From Demequina globuliformis (lineage in GTDB: Bacteria > Actinomycetota > Actinomycetes > Actinomycetales > Demequinaceae), in assembly GCF_000975155.1 (NCBI RefSeq), contig NZ_BBRG01000001.1:1264289-1328288 (forward strand): a DNA stretch of 64,000 nucleotides. The letters are read 5' to 3'. The position numbers were made by a program, and so were the translations under genes. Shown here in pieces: positions 42,728 to 51,214 of the stretch; positions within the stretch are counted from its first letter, which is position 1; every line of letters begins with the position of its first letter. The notes beneath the pieces are model-generated. The model was not told the origin of the DNA. It did not search any database and saw nothing but the letters and a program-made list of their open reading frames with translations.

Positions 42728-44182
42728 CTACCAGTCGATTTGCGCCGACTCGTGGAACGCTAGCCCCGCCCGGCGCCACGCCGCTGCGGCCACTGCCACG
42801 CGCGCGCGGTAGGACTCCCAGTCCTTGCGCTCAGGTGCTGTCCACGCGACCTCAGCGATCGCGGTCAGGCGCGGCAGCAGCATCGTGAAGAGGTGGTCGT
42901 CCGTGGATAGCGTCTCTGTCCAGATCGCGGCCTCGACTCCTCGCACCTGTGAGCCTGGGACTCCGTCGATGACGGTCGCAGGGTCCCATTCGTAGGCGTG
43001 GCGCACATCGATGAGTCCCGCCCAATCCTGGCCCAGCGGGAAGCCCTTCGTGTAGTGCATGTCGAGGTACGCGTGGTTGCCCGGGGACATGATGAACTGC
43101 GCGCCGCGTTCGGCTGCGGCGACAAACGGTGCGGTGTCCGCACGGGTGTCCCAATACTGCACGAGCGTGCCGGGGCGGGTTGGTGCCGAGGCGGCCTCCT
43201 GCCACATGATGACCTGCTTGCCGGTGTCCGCGACCACGTCCTCCAGCAAAGTGATGAACTTCGCGTACTCCTCGGCACCGAGCGTGAGAGCCTCGTCGCC
43301 GCCCACGTGCAGGTACTGGCCGTCGGTGATGCCGGCCATGTCGCCCAGCACGTCACGGATGAACGGCTCCGTCGTGGGCAGGTCGAACGTGAGTTGTGAG
43401 AAGCCCACCTCCATGCCCTCGTACTTGTCGGTCGCCTTGCCGTCGGGGCGGAGGTCGCCGTAGATCGCGGTCGCGGCGTTGGTGTGCCCCGGCATGTCGA
43501 TCTCGGGCACGACCGTGATGAACCGCTCCGCCGCGTAGTCCTGCAGCTGGCGGAAGTCCGCGAGCGTGAGATAGCCGCCCGCCTTCCCGCTGTTCGACGT
43601 GTCGGAGGACAACTTCGCCAGCTCGGGGCGCGAGGGGCTCTCGATGCGCCACCCCTGGTCATCGGTGAGGTGGAGGTGGAGGACGTTGAACTTGTACGAC
43701 GCGAGCACGTCGATAACCCGCTCCAGCGACGCGAGCGGGAAGAAGTTGCGCGCGATGTCGAGGGTGAGCCCGCGCCAGGAATAGCGCGGCGCGTCAGACA
43801 CCTGCGCCGCCTCGACGACCGCTTCTCCCTCGGCGGCGACGATGAGCTGGCGGAGCGTCTGCACCGCAGAAAACAGTCCGGCCGCGCTGGAGCCCGCCAC
43901 ACGCATCGGCCGCACCGACGTGTCCACCTCATACCCGTCGGCAGCGCCCTCCGGGCCCGCAGCAGAGTCCAGCCGCACGTCAATCACGGTGACCCCGGGC
44001 TCGGGGGCGTCGGTCAGCGGCACGGTGACCCCGGCATCGGCCTGCAAGAAGGCCGATGCCTGCAGGGCGATCCGCTGTTCCGTGGCACTGGGGCCGGCGA
44101 CGAGGACAGTGCCAGCGAGCGCCGTGACGGTCGCGTCCGCCGGAACGGAGAGGTGGAGGGGCTGGGGGATGATGGCGGGCAT
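42728..44182 (-). CDS. Beta-N-acetylhexosaminidase (GH20)
   Basis: A 484-aa glycoside hydrolase with the GH20b domain (about 1-120) and the TIM-barrel catalytic domain. The catalytic Asp-Glu pair is in HVGGDEALTLG near 291-301, LHLTDDQGWRIE is near 169-180, and the conserved tryptophans of the substrate pocket (IWTETL) are near 430. It releases terminal N-acetylglucosamine or galactosamine. No signal peptide is seen, so it is probably cytoplasmic and may act on imported chitobiose-like sugars or muropeptide fragments. Facing core words (GGCATCGGCC, then GGCCGATGCC) occur in the coding sequence near 44033-44062. Confidence 0.9.
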   Translation of the reverse strand: MPAIIPQPLHLSVPADATVTALAGTVLVAGPSATEQRIALQASAFLQADAGVTVPLTDAPEPGVTVIDVRLDSAAGPEGAADGYEVDTSVRPMRVAGSSAAGLFSAVQTLRQLIVAAEGEAVVEAAQVSDAPRYSWRGLTLDIARNFFPLASLERVIDVLASYKFNVLHLHLTDDQGWRIESPSRPELAKLSSDTSNSGKAGGYLTLADFRQLQDYAAERFITVVPEIDMPGHTNAATAIYGDLRPDGKATDKYEGMEVGFSQLTFDLPTTEPFIRDVLGDMAGITDGQYLHVGGDEALTLGAEEYAKFITLLEDVVADTGKQVIMWQEAASAPTRPGTLVQYWDTRADTAPFVAAAERGAQFIMSPGNHAYLDMHYTKGFPLGQDWAGLIDVRHAYEWDPATVIDGVPGSQVRGVEAAIWTETLSTDDHLFTMLLPRLTAIAEVAWTAPERKDWESYRARVAVAAAAWRRAGLAFHESAQIDW

Positions 44183-44281
44183 CGCGTACCTCGTTGTGCG
44201 TGGGGTGGCCGGGCTGCCGGTACACGCTGACCGGCGGTGGATAAGCGCGTGAATGGCGAGAATATCTCACCTTCAGCGGTG

Positions 44282-45010
44282 CTACCCGCCGTAGTGGCCC
44301 ACGTTCGGGTGCCCGTGCGGCGCATCGACATCGACCCGCTTGCCGCCGACCGTTGGCACTCCCCAGCCAAACTTGATGGACGCCAGGCGCATCGCGAGGA
44401 TCACGACCATGGGCACCCAGAACACGACGGTGCGGGGGACATCCGCCCACAACAACACCGCATAGACGGCCGCACCGGCAAGCGCCGCCGTCGCATAGAA
44501 CTGGCCGTTGCGCAGCACGTCGGGGACGTCGTTGGCAAGCATGTCGCGAATGATGCCGCCGCCCACGCCTGTGAGCACCCCCATGACCGCCGCGATCAGC
44601 AAGGGTGCGCCAGCGTCGATCGCGACGCCCGTGCCCACGACCACAAAGACCGCGAGGCCAATGGCATCCGAGGCCTGCACAATCCTGAACCGCCCCAAAC
44701 GGTCCGGCGGGTGCCAGCGCGCCAGCAGCGCCACCGCCAGCCCTGTCACGGCACCCACGATCAGGAAGCTCGGGCTCTCAATCCAGAACACAGGAACATC
44801 GAGAATGACGTCGCGGACCGTGCCGCCGCCAATGGCCACCATGCACGCGAGCACCACCGCGCCCACGAGGTCCATGCGCTTGCGGCCCGCGGCGACCGCG
44901 CCGGAGATCGCGAATGCGACCGTGCCGATGTATTCGAGCACGGTGCGCAGCGTGCCCAACGCGGAGTCGATGAGATCCGGGGCGGTGGCGAGATCCAGTA
45001 AAGCGGGCAT
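44282..45010 (-). CDS. Trimeric intracellular cation channel (TRIC, UPF0126) protein
   Basis: A 242-aa integral membrane protein with about seven TM helices in two inverted halves, each with a glycine-rich TRIC signature: VVLACMVAIGGGTVRDVI near 51-68 and VMGVLTGVGGGIIRDML near 137-153. TRIC proteins form potassium-permeable trimers. The start is supported by MPALLDLATAPDLIDSALG and the divergent lipoprotein gene beyond. Confidence 0.92.
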   Translation of the reverse strand: MPALLDLATAPDLIDSALGTLRTVLEYIGTVAFAISGAVAAGRKRMDLVGAVVLACMVAIGGGTVRDVILDVPVFWIESPSFLIVGAVTGLAVALLARWHPPDRLGRFRIVQASDAIGLAVFVVVGTGVAIDAGAPLLIAAVMGVLTGVGGGIIRDMLANDVPDVLRNGQFYATAALAGAAVYAVLLWADVPRTVVFWVPMVVILAMRLASIKFGWGVPTVGGKRVDVDAPHGHPNVGHYGG

Positions 45011-45170
45011 GGCGGAGGCCGTTCGTTGGGCGTCGTTCTGAGTCGAGGGGCGAACCCATGGTAGTCAGCGCGCGCTCCGGCACAGTACTTGCTACGTTGA
45101 GCGTGCTGAGACCGAGCCGCTGAGGGCCCGCAACGGGATGCCGGCTGAGACATGACCCGAGGAACGTGCC

Positions 45171-45614
45171 ATGAAAAAGGTGGGAGTGGTGGTGGCTGCG
45201 CTCGCGGTCGCCGCATTGTCGGGATGCTCGCTGTGGCAGAGCACAGACGTGAGCTCATTCGAGATGGCCGTAGGTGAGTGTGTGATCGCTCCTTCCATCA
45301 CGTCTGACACGGAAACCGAGGTGGGTGCACTACCCGTCGTCGACTGTGCTGAGCCCCACCATGGCGAAGTGTTTTATGCAGAGATACTGAACGCACCCAT
45401 CTATCCGCAGGACACCGCGGAAACCCTCCAAGAGGCATGCCTGGGGGCCTATGCGGACTACGTGGGTGTCGAGTACACGGACTCGCGCTACCGCATCTCT
45501 CTTGTGTACCCATCGGAGCTGACCTGGGACGAGGGCGACCGGCAATCCGCGTGCCTCGTCACGGGCGAGGCCGAGGAGGAACTGACGGGGTCCGTGAGGG
45601 GCTCAGGGGAGTAG
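45171..45614 (+). CDS. Septum-formation-family lipoprotein
   Basis: A 147-aa lipoprotein with lipobox LSGC (Cys 22). The outer domain has the Septum_form pattern: VGECVIAP near 37, VVDCAEPHHGEVFYAE near 58-73, QEACLGAYADYVG near 92 and RQSACLVTGE near 126; the four cysteines probably form two disulfides. It is related in pattern to the membrane protein at 26070-26705. Function unknown. It is followed after 24 bp by purS, perhaps on one transcript. Confidence 0.75.
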   Translation: MKKVGVVVAALAVAALSGCSLWQSTDVSSFEMAVGECVIAPSITSDTETEVGALPVVDCAEPHHGEVFYAEILNAPIYPQDTAETLQEACLGAYADYVGVEYTDSRYRISLVYPSELTWDEGDRQSACLVTGEAEEELTGSVRGSGE

Positions 45615-45638
45615 CCGCCTCGCGGTAGACTTCGGCGC

Positions 45639-45887
45639 ATGGCCACGATTGTCGTTCACGTCATGCCCAAGCCCGAGATTCTTGACCCTCAGGGCAAGGC
45701 AGTGGGAAACGCGCTTCCGCGACTCGGATTCGAAGGCTTTGCCTCCGTGCGCCAGGGCAAGCGCTTTGAGCTCACTGTTGACGGCGACGTGACAGAAGAA
45801 CTGCTCGCGCAGGCGCGGGAAGCTGCGGAGACCATGCTGTCCAACCCGGTCATCGAAGACGTGGTTGCCGTGGAGGTTGTGAACTAA
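45639..45887 (+). CDS. purS: Phosphoribosylformylglycinamidine synthase subunit PurS
   Basis: An 82-aa PurS subunit; it bridges PurQ and PurL in FGAM synthetase. The signature is [22 protein letters not shown] near 9-30, then VRQGKRFEL near 36. Length and sequence match the family. purQ starts in its stop codon (TAATG). Confidence 0.95.
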   Translation: MATIVVHVMPKPEILDPQGKAVGNALPRLGFEGFASVRQGKRFELTVDGDVTEELLAQAREAAETMLSNPVIEDVVAVEVVN

Positions 45888-46588
45888 TGGCACGCATCGG
45901 CGTCGTCACCTTCCCCGGGACGCTGGACGATCGCGACGCGGCCCGTGCCGTGCGCCTGGCTGGCGGCGAGCCCGTCAACCTCTTCCACGCCGATCACGAC
46001 CTGCAGGGCGTTGACGCGGTCGTGCTGCCCGGAGGCTTCTCCTATGGCGACTACCTGCGCGCCGGCGCCATCTCCCGCTTCTCTCCGATCATGGAGCAGG
46101 TCGTCGACGCCGCCAACGGCGGCATGCCCGTTCTGGGTATTTGCAACGGCTTCCAGGTGCTGACCGAGGTGCACCTGCTGCCCGGATCGATGATCAAGAA
46201 CAACCACCTGCACTTCATCTGCCGTGACCAGGTGCTGCGTGTCGAAAACAACGACACCGCGTGGACCAACGCCTACGAGCTGGGTGAAGAGATCACCATC
46301 CCGCTCAAGAACCAGGATGGTCAGTACGTCGCGGACGAGCGCACGCTCGACGAGCTCGAGGCCGAGGGCCGCGTGGCGTTCCGCTACGTCGACGTGAACC
46401 CCAACGGGTCGCGCCGCAACATTGCCGGCATCACGAACGAACGCGGCAACGTGGTGGGCCTCATGCCGCACCCCGAGCACGCCGTTGAGGCCGGCTTTGG
46501 CCCCGACTCTCGCGAGGCCGGCCGCGGCGGCACCGATGGCTTGGGCTTCTTCGCCTCGGCGCTGAACGCCCTCCTCGCCTCCGCCTAA
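45887..46588 (+). CDS. purQ: Phosphoribosylformylglycinamidine synthase subunit PurQ
   Basis: A 233-aa class I glutamine amidotransferase supplying ammonia to PurL. The nucleophile is C86 in GICNGFQVL, with the catalytic His-Glu in MPHPEHAVE near 193-201. The oxyanion region [14 protein letters not shown] near 47-60 is intact. It ends 7 bp before a near-perfect solo copy of the dispersed repeat. purL does not follow; the next genes are convergent. Confidence 0.96.
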   Translation: MARIGVVTFPGTLDDRDAARAVRLAGGEPVNLFHADHDLQGVDAVVLPGGFSYGDYLRAGAISRFSPIMEQVVDAANGGMPVLGICNGFQVLTEVHLLPGSMIKNNHLHFICRDQVLRVENNDTAWTNAYELGEEITIPLKNQDGQYVADERTLDELEAEGRVAFRYVDVNPNGSRRNIAGITNERGNVVGLMPHPEHAVEAGFGPDSREAGRGGTDGLGFFASALNALLASA

Positions 46589-46594
46589 CCCTTT

Positions 46595-46657
46595 CCCGCC
46601 AAATGGCTCCATTTGGCTGTTTTAGCGCCCTATAACAGGCGTTTTGTGCCACTTCAG
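46595..46657 (+). repeat. Solo half-element 5 after purQ
   Basis: 63 bp identical to 30-92 except for one base, 46.5 kb away. No matching right half is found before the convergent ABC operon, but a GGCATCGGCCC core (46682-46692) follows within 25 bp. The high identity contrasts with the diverged copies elsewhere and implies recent copying or gene conversion. Confidence 0.93.
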
Positions 46658-46705
46658 CCGTGGCGCAACTGACCCAGCCCGGGCATCGGCCCTCTGACGT
46701 GTCCG

Positions 46706-47458
46706 TTAGCGGAACCGGCGGCCCTCGTCGCGGCGGTACAGCCATGCCGCCAAAGCCCCAAGCAGGACAGTCCACGCGAGGATCCCCAGGATCGCCCACG
46801 GAGGTATGGCCTCTCCCAAGGCCGTGTTGACGACGATCTCCCGCGCCTGCCGGACGGGGAGGAACGATGACGCGGTGTTGAGCCAGTCGGCAAACATTTG
46901 GGGCGGCAGGAACAGTCCGCCACCGAACGCGAGCAGGAACATGGCGACCTGGGTGACAGCGATCGCGGCCTTGGGTCCGCTCACGGTCCCGATCACGAAG
47001 CCGATGAGCATAGAGGGAACAGCGGTCAGGATGGCCAACCCCATCGCGGCCACCAGGTCCGTGACCGCCGGTGCAGCCGCAGTGAACAGGGCACCCACGA
47101 TGAGCAGCGGGACCATCGCAAGCGTGCCGATCGCCAGGGTTGCGAGGAGCATGCCGCCGATGCGTGCTCCGGGTTGAGCGGGAAGCGTCCGCAAGAACGG
47201 GACCCAGGGCTTCGCACGTTGCTCGGCGAGGTCGATGCCGATCGAAAACAGGCCCGACGCCATGAACGCGAACACCACCATCGATGCGACCGATGCGGTG
47301 GCCATCGCAGGGTCTTGTGTCACGTAGGACTGCGGTAGAACAAACAGGCAGAACGCAAGAGTCGGGAAGACCATCGAGCCGATGACCGCGATGGGCACGC
47401 GGGCCGTCTCGATGAGGTTGTACCGGGCGTGAGTCAGCGCGAGCTGGGCGGTGGACAT
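46706..47458 (-). CDS. ABC-2 type transporter permease
   Basis: A 250-aa membrane protein with six TM helices (about 25-45, 57-78, 105-127, 135-157, 165-188 and 220-240) and a periplasmic loop near 190-220. The fold is typical of ABC-2 exporters that move lipids, polysaccharides or peptides outwards. Start at 47458, overlapping the ATPase stop by 1 bp. Pairs with the ATPase encoded upstream; the cargo is unknown. The 3' end faces purQ across the solo repeat. Confidence 0.85.
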   Translation of the reverse strand: MSTAQLALTHARYNLIETARVPIAVIGSMVFPTLAFCLFVLPQSYVTQDPAMATASVASMVVFAFMASGLFSIGIDLAEQRAKPWVPFLRTLPAQPGARIGGMLLATLAIGTLAMVPLLIVGALFTAAAPAVTDLVAAMGLAILTAVPSMLIGFVIGTVSGPKAAIAVTQVAMFLLAFGGGLFLPPQMFADWLNTASSFLPVRQAREIVVNTALGEAIPPWAILGILAWTVLLGALAAWLYRRDEGRRFR

Positions 47459-48339
47459 CAGACTGCCTCCTTGGTGAGCGCGAGGAAAGCCTCCTCGAGC
47501 GTGGCTCCACGCACGGTGAGTTGTGAGAACGGTTCGCCTGCCTGAACGAGGCTTCGCACGAGGGAATCGGCGTCGGCGACGACGGCCTCGACAGTGCCAC
47601 CGTCCTCGGTGACGGCGGCCGTGGGGTCGAGCTCCGCGATGCGCTGGGCGGGCACTCCGCTGAGAGTGACCCGGCGACGTGCCACCGAGGCGACAATGCT
47701 GCTCAGGGTGCCGTCTGCGCGTACGGCCCCCTGGTCGATGACCACCACCCGCTGAGCCAACTGCTCGATCTCCTCCAAGTGGTGGCTCGTGACGACGACC
47801 GCGCATCCTGCTGCGTGGCGTGCGCGAACCGCGTCCCACAGAGCGCGCCGCGCATCGACGTCCAGGCCGGTCGTGGGCTCGTCAAGGAGGACAAGCTCGG
47901 GGTTTCCAATGAAGGCGAGTGCGACCGCCACGCGCCGCTGCTGTCCTCCGGACAAGGCGCCACATTGCTTGCGCAGCAGCGGCTCCAGGCCGAACTCGTC
48001 GATGATCTGGTCGCGTGGCGACGGCTCGTCGTAGTGCGCGGCTACGAACTCAAGGACCTCTCCCACTCGCAATGCCTCTGGTAAGCCAGTGGTTTGCGGA
48101 GTGGAACCGAGCCTTTGCCGATTGGCGGCGTCGAGCGGGTCGCCGCCAAAGATCTGGACCGAGCCGGTCGTGGGGCGGCGAAGTCCTTGCGCTAGGCTGA
48201 GCAGGGTGGTCTTGCCGGCGCCGTTGGGGCCGAGAAGTCCCACGCATTCACCTGCGTCGATGTCGAGGGTGACGGAGTCGAGCGCCGTCACGTCGCCGAA
48301 GACCTTGGTCAGGTCCCGGGCACTGAGCAGGGTAGTCAT
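47458..48339 (-). CDS. ABC transporter ATP-binding protein
   Basis: A 293-aa ATPase. Walker A GPNGAGKTT is at 37-45, the Q-loop in STPQTTGLPE near 78, the signature LSGGQQRRVAVA near 129, Walker B ELVLLDEPTTGLD near 150-162 and the H-loop TSHHLEEIEQL near 184. The C-terminal region resembles the accessory domain of daunorubicin-resistance and Na-export type ABC ATPases. It overlaps the regulator gene upstream by 4 bp. Confidence 0.94.
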   Translation of the reverse strand: MTTLLSARDLTKVFGDVTALDSVTLDIDAGECVGLLGPNGAGKTTLLSLAQGLRRPTTGSVQIFGGDPLDAANRQRLGSTPQTTGLPEALRVGEVLEFVAAHYDEPSPRDQIIDEFGLEPLLRKQCGALSGGQQRRVAVALAFIGNPELVLLDEPTTGLDVDARRALWDAVRARHAAGCAVVVTSHHLEEIEQLAQRVVVIDQGAVRADGTLSSIVASVARRRVTLSGVPAQRIAELDPTAAVTEDGGTVEAVVADADSLVRSLVQAGEPFSQLTVRGATLEEAFLALTKEAV

Positions 48340-48635
48340 GAGGCTCCTCCCAAGAGGTCGAGTAGGTCCTTGCGGTAGGTGTGAAAGGCGTCGCGTCCCG
48401 CATGGGTGAGGGCGATGTAGGTGACGGGCTTGCGTCCAGCAAAGGCCTTGGTGACTTCGACATAGCCGGCCGCTTCGAGCTTTGCCAAGTGGGTGGTGAG
48501 GTTTCCGGCGGTCATCCCTAGGAGCTTCTGCACGCTGGGAAAGGTGACTTGGTCGCCGTCCGCGAGGCTCTCATCGAGGGTGGTCATGATCCTGAGCCGT
48601 GCCGGGGCGTGGATCACCGGGTTGAGGTCGCTCAC
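48336..48635 (-). CDS. Winged-helix (HTH_34-type) transcriptional regulator
   Basis: A 99-aa winged-helix protein. The layout IHAPARLRIMTTL, QKLLGMTAGNLTTHLAKLEAAGYVEV, GRKPVTYIALTHAGRDAFHTY fits the short regulators that commonly accompany ABC-2 exporters. It probably represses its own operon by binding the perfect palindrome at 49304-49322. Overlaps the membrane-protein gene upstream and the ATPase gene downstream by 4 bp each. Confidence 0.88.
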   Translation of the reverse strand: MSDLNPVIHAPARLRIMTTLDESLADGDQVTFPSVQKLLGMTAGNLTTHLAKLEAAGYVEVTKAFAGRKPVTYIALTHAGRDAFHTYRKDLLDLLGGAS

Positions 48636-49297
48636 TGTGACTCCTCAACTAGCGCCGGAAGGACACCGCGAAGCTGGAGCGCTGCGACAGCGAGCATCGC
48701 GACGGGGCCTGCCGTTGCGTAGATTAGATAATGCGTGGGAGTTCCCACGTAGGTCGCGATGACGACGATGAGGATCATGACGCATCCCAACGCGAACTGT
48801 GCGGGGGAGCGCTGCAGTGCCGCACCCGTGAGATACAGCACCCCCACGAGGGTCACAAAGAGCCCCGGGTAGAGCAGCGCAGCGAGTTCGTCGCTCATGC
48901 CCTCGCGCTGGAGGCCGGCTGTGAAGAGGCCAGCCCCCATCATTGAGACGGACCACGACCATCCGTACAGCGCGCCCGACAGCCGCGAGACCCCACGGAA
49001 CCCGCGCCCGCTCAGGATGCCAGTGACGATTGACCATACGATGCCGGCCACCATCACGCTGCCGAAAATCAGCCAGGCGGTCAGTTCCGGGATCCGGAAC
49101 AGGGGATTGCCCCCAATGCGCTCACCGCTCCACAGCGCGAAGAAGCCGATGGCCCACGCTGCGGCCCACACCACGAGGAGCACGCTGAAGCGGCGGTCGA
49201 GTTTGGCTCGGACGGACCGGCGCTGGCCCTCCATGAGGGCGAGCATGTCTGCCGCGGAGGCCTGGGAGTCGTCGGCGGAGCGGGATTCTACGTTCAT
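48632..49297 (-). CDS. Hypothetical six-TM membrane protein, first gene of the ABC operon
   Basis: A 221-aa protein. The polar N-terminus (RSADDSQASAADMLALMEGQ) is followed by six TM helices between about 35 and 205. No known family beyond the membrane proteins often found with this kind of regulator and exporter. The start at 49297 sits 7 bp from the palindromic operator; a start further upstream would run through that operator. Confidence 0.7.
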   Translation of the reverse strand: MNVESRSADDSQASAADMLALMEGQRRSVRAKLDRRFSVLLVVWAAAWAIGFFALWSGERIGGNPLFRIPELTAWLIFGSVMVAGIVWSIVTGILSGRGFRGVSRLSGALYGWSWSVSMMGAGLFTAGLQREGMSDELAALLYPGLFVTLVGVLYLTGAALQRSPAQFALGCVMILIVVIATYVGTPTHYLIYATAGPVAMLAVAALQLRGVLPALVEESQ

Positions 49298-49303
49298 GCA
49301 AAG

Positions 49304-49322
49304 TAGTTTGCATTGCAAACTA
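49304..49322. promoter_or_regulatory. Perfect 19-bp palindromic operator
   Basis: TAGTTTGCATTGCAAACTA is a perfect 9+1+9 dyad, very AT-rich for this genome. It lies between the divergent membrane-protein/regulator/ABC operon and the ASCH gene, 6 bp from the operon's start codon. It is the likely binding site of the winged-helix regulator at 48336-48635. Confidence 0.8.
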
Positions 49323-49366
49323 GATGCTGTCAACAGATGCGGAGGTTTCCGTGGCACCATGCCCCC

Positions 49367-49837
49367 ATGACAGATGAAGGAGTGTCACGCTTCTGGGCCG
49401 CGCGGCGCGCTGCCGACCCTTCCCTGCCCGAGCGGGTGCCGGAGGCCTGGGCCTTCGGCGCCACCGAAGCCCACGCCGACGAGCTTCTCTCCCTGGTGAC
49501 TCAGGGAGTCAAAACTGCCACGGCATCGGCCCTATGGGACCACGAGGAAACGGGAGAGCCGGTACCCAAACCGGGCAACTTCAGCATCATCCTTGACGGC
49601 CGTGGAGTGCCACGCGCCGTCATCGAGACCACCCACGTGACCGTGGTGCCGTTCAACCAGGTGAGCGCCGACCACGCAGCCGCGGAGGGCGAAGGTGACC
49701 GCAGCCTCGCCGCATGGCGCGACATCCACGAGCGCTACTGGCGCGAGCACTCGGAGAACCCTCGTGGTTACGCGCCGGATATGCCAGTCGTATGCGAGCG
49801 GTTCCGCCTGGTGTATTCACAGGACGCGGACCGCTAA
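49367..49837 (+). CDS. ASCH-domain protein
   Basis: A 156-aa protein of the ASCH fold (an RNA-binding-like beta barrel). The core lies at about 30-145: LLSLVTQGVKTATASALWDH near 41-60, PGNFSIILDGRGVPRAVIETTHVTVVPF-type strands near 67-95, and CERFRLV near 143. Such proteins are thought to bind RNA or modified nucleosides; some are amidohydrolases on N4-acetylcytidine. The GGCATCGGCCC word falls in the coding sequence (49522-49532). ATG 49367 is chosen over an earlier start that would overlap the operator. Confidence 0.85.
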   Translation: MTDEGVSRFWAARRAADPSLPERVPEAWAFGATEAHADELLSLVTQGVKTATASALWDHEETGEPVPKPGNFSIILDGRGVPRAVIETTHVTVVPFNQVSADHAAAEGEGDRSLAAWRDIHERYWREHSENPRGYAPDMPVVCERFRLVYSQDADR

Positions 49838-50490
49838 CTGCCGTCCTCACGCTCGAACGTGAAGTGAGTGACGCCGCTGTCCGCAGACTCGGCGGTCACG
49901 CGGTAGCCGGACTCGAGCCCCCGGAGGTCGTCCCACAGGTTGATGCCGCGGCCTAGGACGACGGGCACCACGGCCACATGCAGGCTGTCGACAAGTCCCG
50001 CCCGCAGGTAGTGACGCACCGTGGTCGGGCCGCCGCCGATCCGCACGTCTGCGCCGCCCGCAGATTCGCGCGCGAGCAGCAGGGCCTCCTCAGGGCTGGC
50101 GTTGAGAAACTCGAAGCGCGTGCCGTTGGCGAACTCAAGCGGCTCGCGTTCGCTGTGGGTGAGGACGTAGACCGTGAACCCGAACGGCGGAGTGTCGCCC
50201 CACCAGCCGCGCCAATCCGGGTCATCACGGTGGTCCGTGAGCCCGAACATTCCCGCGCCCATGACCTCCGCGCCCACACCCTCGAAGTACTGGGCTGCGT
50301 AGTTGTCATCGACACCGGTCGTGCCGGAGCCATCGGCCTTGCCCAGCACGCGCTCGCGGAAGGTGCGGGTGCCGACGTAGGCCGCCGTGAGCCGGGCCCA
50401 GTCCTCTCCGAACGGGTCGTGGGGCCCGTCTCCGACGGTGCTGGCGTAGCCGTCGAGCGAGATGTTCAGATCAACGCGGACACGAGTCAT
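49834..50490 (-). CDS. Dihydrofolate reductase (RibD C-terminal) family protein, copy 1
   Basis: A 218-aa NADPH-dependent reductase-like protein. The start VRVDLNISLDGYASTVGDGP, the YVGTRTFRERV segment near 38, a middle TVYVLTHSERE near 104-114 and the nucleotide loop VRIGGGPTTVRHYLRAGLVD near 148-167 match the RibD-C/DHFR-like family. It lacks the folate-site pattern of true FolA. The 3' end overlaps the ASCH gene by 4 bp (convergent). Substrate unknown. Confidence 0.85.
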   Translation of the reverse strand: MTRVRVDLNISLDGYASTVGDGPHDPFGEDWARLTAAYVGTRTFRERVLGKADGSGTTGVDDNYAAQYFEGVGAEVMGAGMFGLTDHRDDPDWRGWWGDTPPFGFTVYVLTHSEREPLEFANGTRFEFLNASPEEALLLARESAGGADVRIGGGPTTVRHYLRAGLVDSLHVAVVPVVLGRGINLWDDLRGLESGYRVTAESADSGVTHFTFEREDGS

Positions 50491-50534
50491 GGATCCTCCC
50501 TGGGACGTGAGGGTGCCAGGCTCTCACCTTTAGC

Positions 50535-50545
50535 GGGCCGATGCC
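50535..50545 (+). repeat. Solo GGGCCGATGCC core word
   Basis: A lone core word in the 139-bp gap between the two divergent DHFR-like genes. GGCATCCGC follows 17 bp later, a weak partner. The gap otherwise shows only the ribosome binding sites of the two genes. Confidence 0.6.
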
Positions 50546-50629
50546 CGGGGAACGTGGGCGGCATCCGCTGACCGGGCGGCGGGGCCTGGCCGGGCATACG
50601 ATCGGCCAAAGGGAAAAAGGGAGGGCGCC

Positions 50630-51193
50630 ATGCGTCGTGTCACCTATTCGATGGGCCTGTCTGTTGACGGTTATGTGATGGACGCGCAAGGCAATTTCGA
50701 CTGGGCGGAACCTTCGCCAGAGGTGTTCGCGTTCCACATCGAGCGAGTTCGCGAGGCGGACGTGCAGGTGATGGGCCGGCGGCTCTACGAGGCGATGGTC
50801 TACTGGGATGACCCTGCCAACGCCGAGTCCTTCGACGCCGCCGAGCGCGAATGGGCTGACCTATGGAACGCATTGCCCAAGGTGGTGTTCTCGAGGACCC
50901 TGACCGAGGTCGACGCGAGTGCCCGGCTGGCACAGGGGAGCCTTGCGGAGGAGATTGCGCGCCTGCGGGCCGAGCCGGGCGACGGCGAGATCGCGATCGG
51001 CGGAGCACAGCTCGCTCACCAGGCAGCGACCCTGGATCTCATCGACGAGTATCAACTGTTCGTCGACCCGGTGCTGTTGGGCGCGGGCACCACGTTTTTT
51101 GCGCACGACGAGCGCCGGCACAACATGGAACTGCTCGAAAGCCGAACGTTCGCATCGGGAACGGTCTTCTTGCGCTACGGGGTTCGGCGCTAG
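50630..51193 (+). CDS. Dihydrofolate reductase (RibD C-terminal) family protein, copy 2
   Basis: A 187-aa protein of the same fold as copy 1 but only distantly similar: SMGLSVDGYVMDAQGNFDW near 7-25, VMGRRLYEAMVYW near 47-59, KVVFSRTLTEVD near 84 and IAIGGAQLAHQAATLDLIDE near 123-142. A predicted NADPH-dependent reductase. ATG 50630 follows AAAAAGGGAGGG. Repeat element 6 begins 21 bp after its stop. Confidence 0.87.
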   Translation: MRRVTYSMGLSVDGYVMDAQGNFDWAEPSPEVFAFHIERVREADVQVMGRRLYEAMVYWDDPANAESFDAAEREWADLWNALPKVVFSRTLTEVDASARLAQGSLAEEIARLRAEPGDGEIAIGGAQLAHQAATLDLIDEYQLFVDPVLLGAGTTFFAHDERRHNMELLESRTFASGTVFLRYGVRR

Positions 51194-51214
51194 CCCACCG
51201 CACCCCCGCGTTTG

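Noticed and set aside
49834-51193. The two DHFR-like genes as a recent duplication
   Set aside because: They share only fold-level motifs, differ in length and are divergently placed; they are distant family members, not a recent copy.
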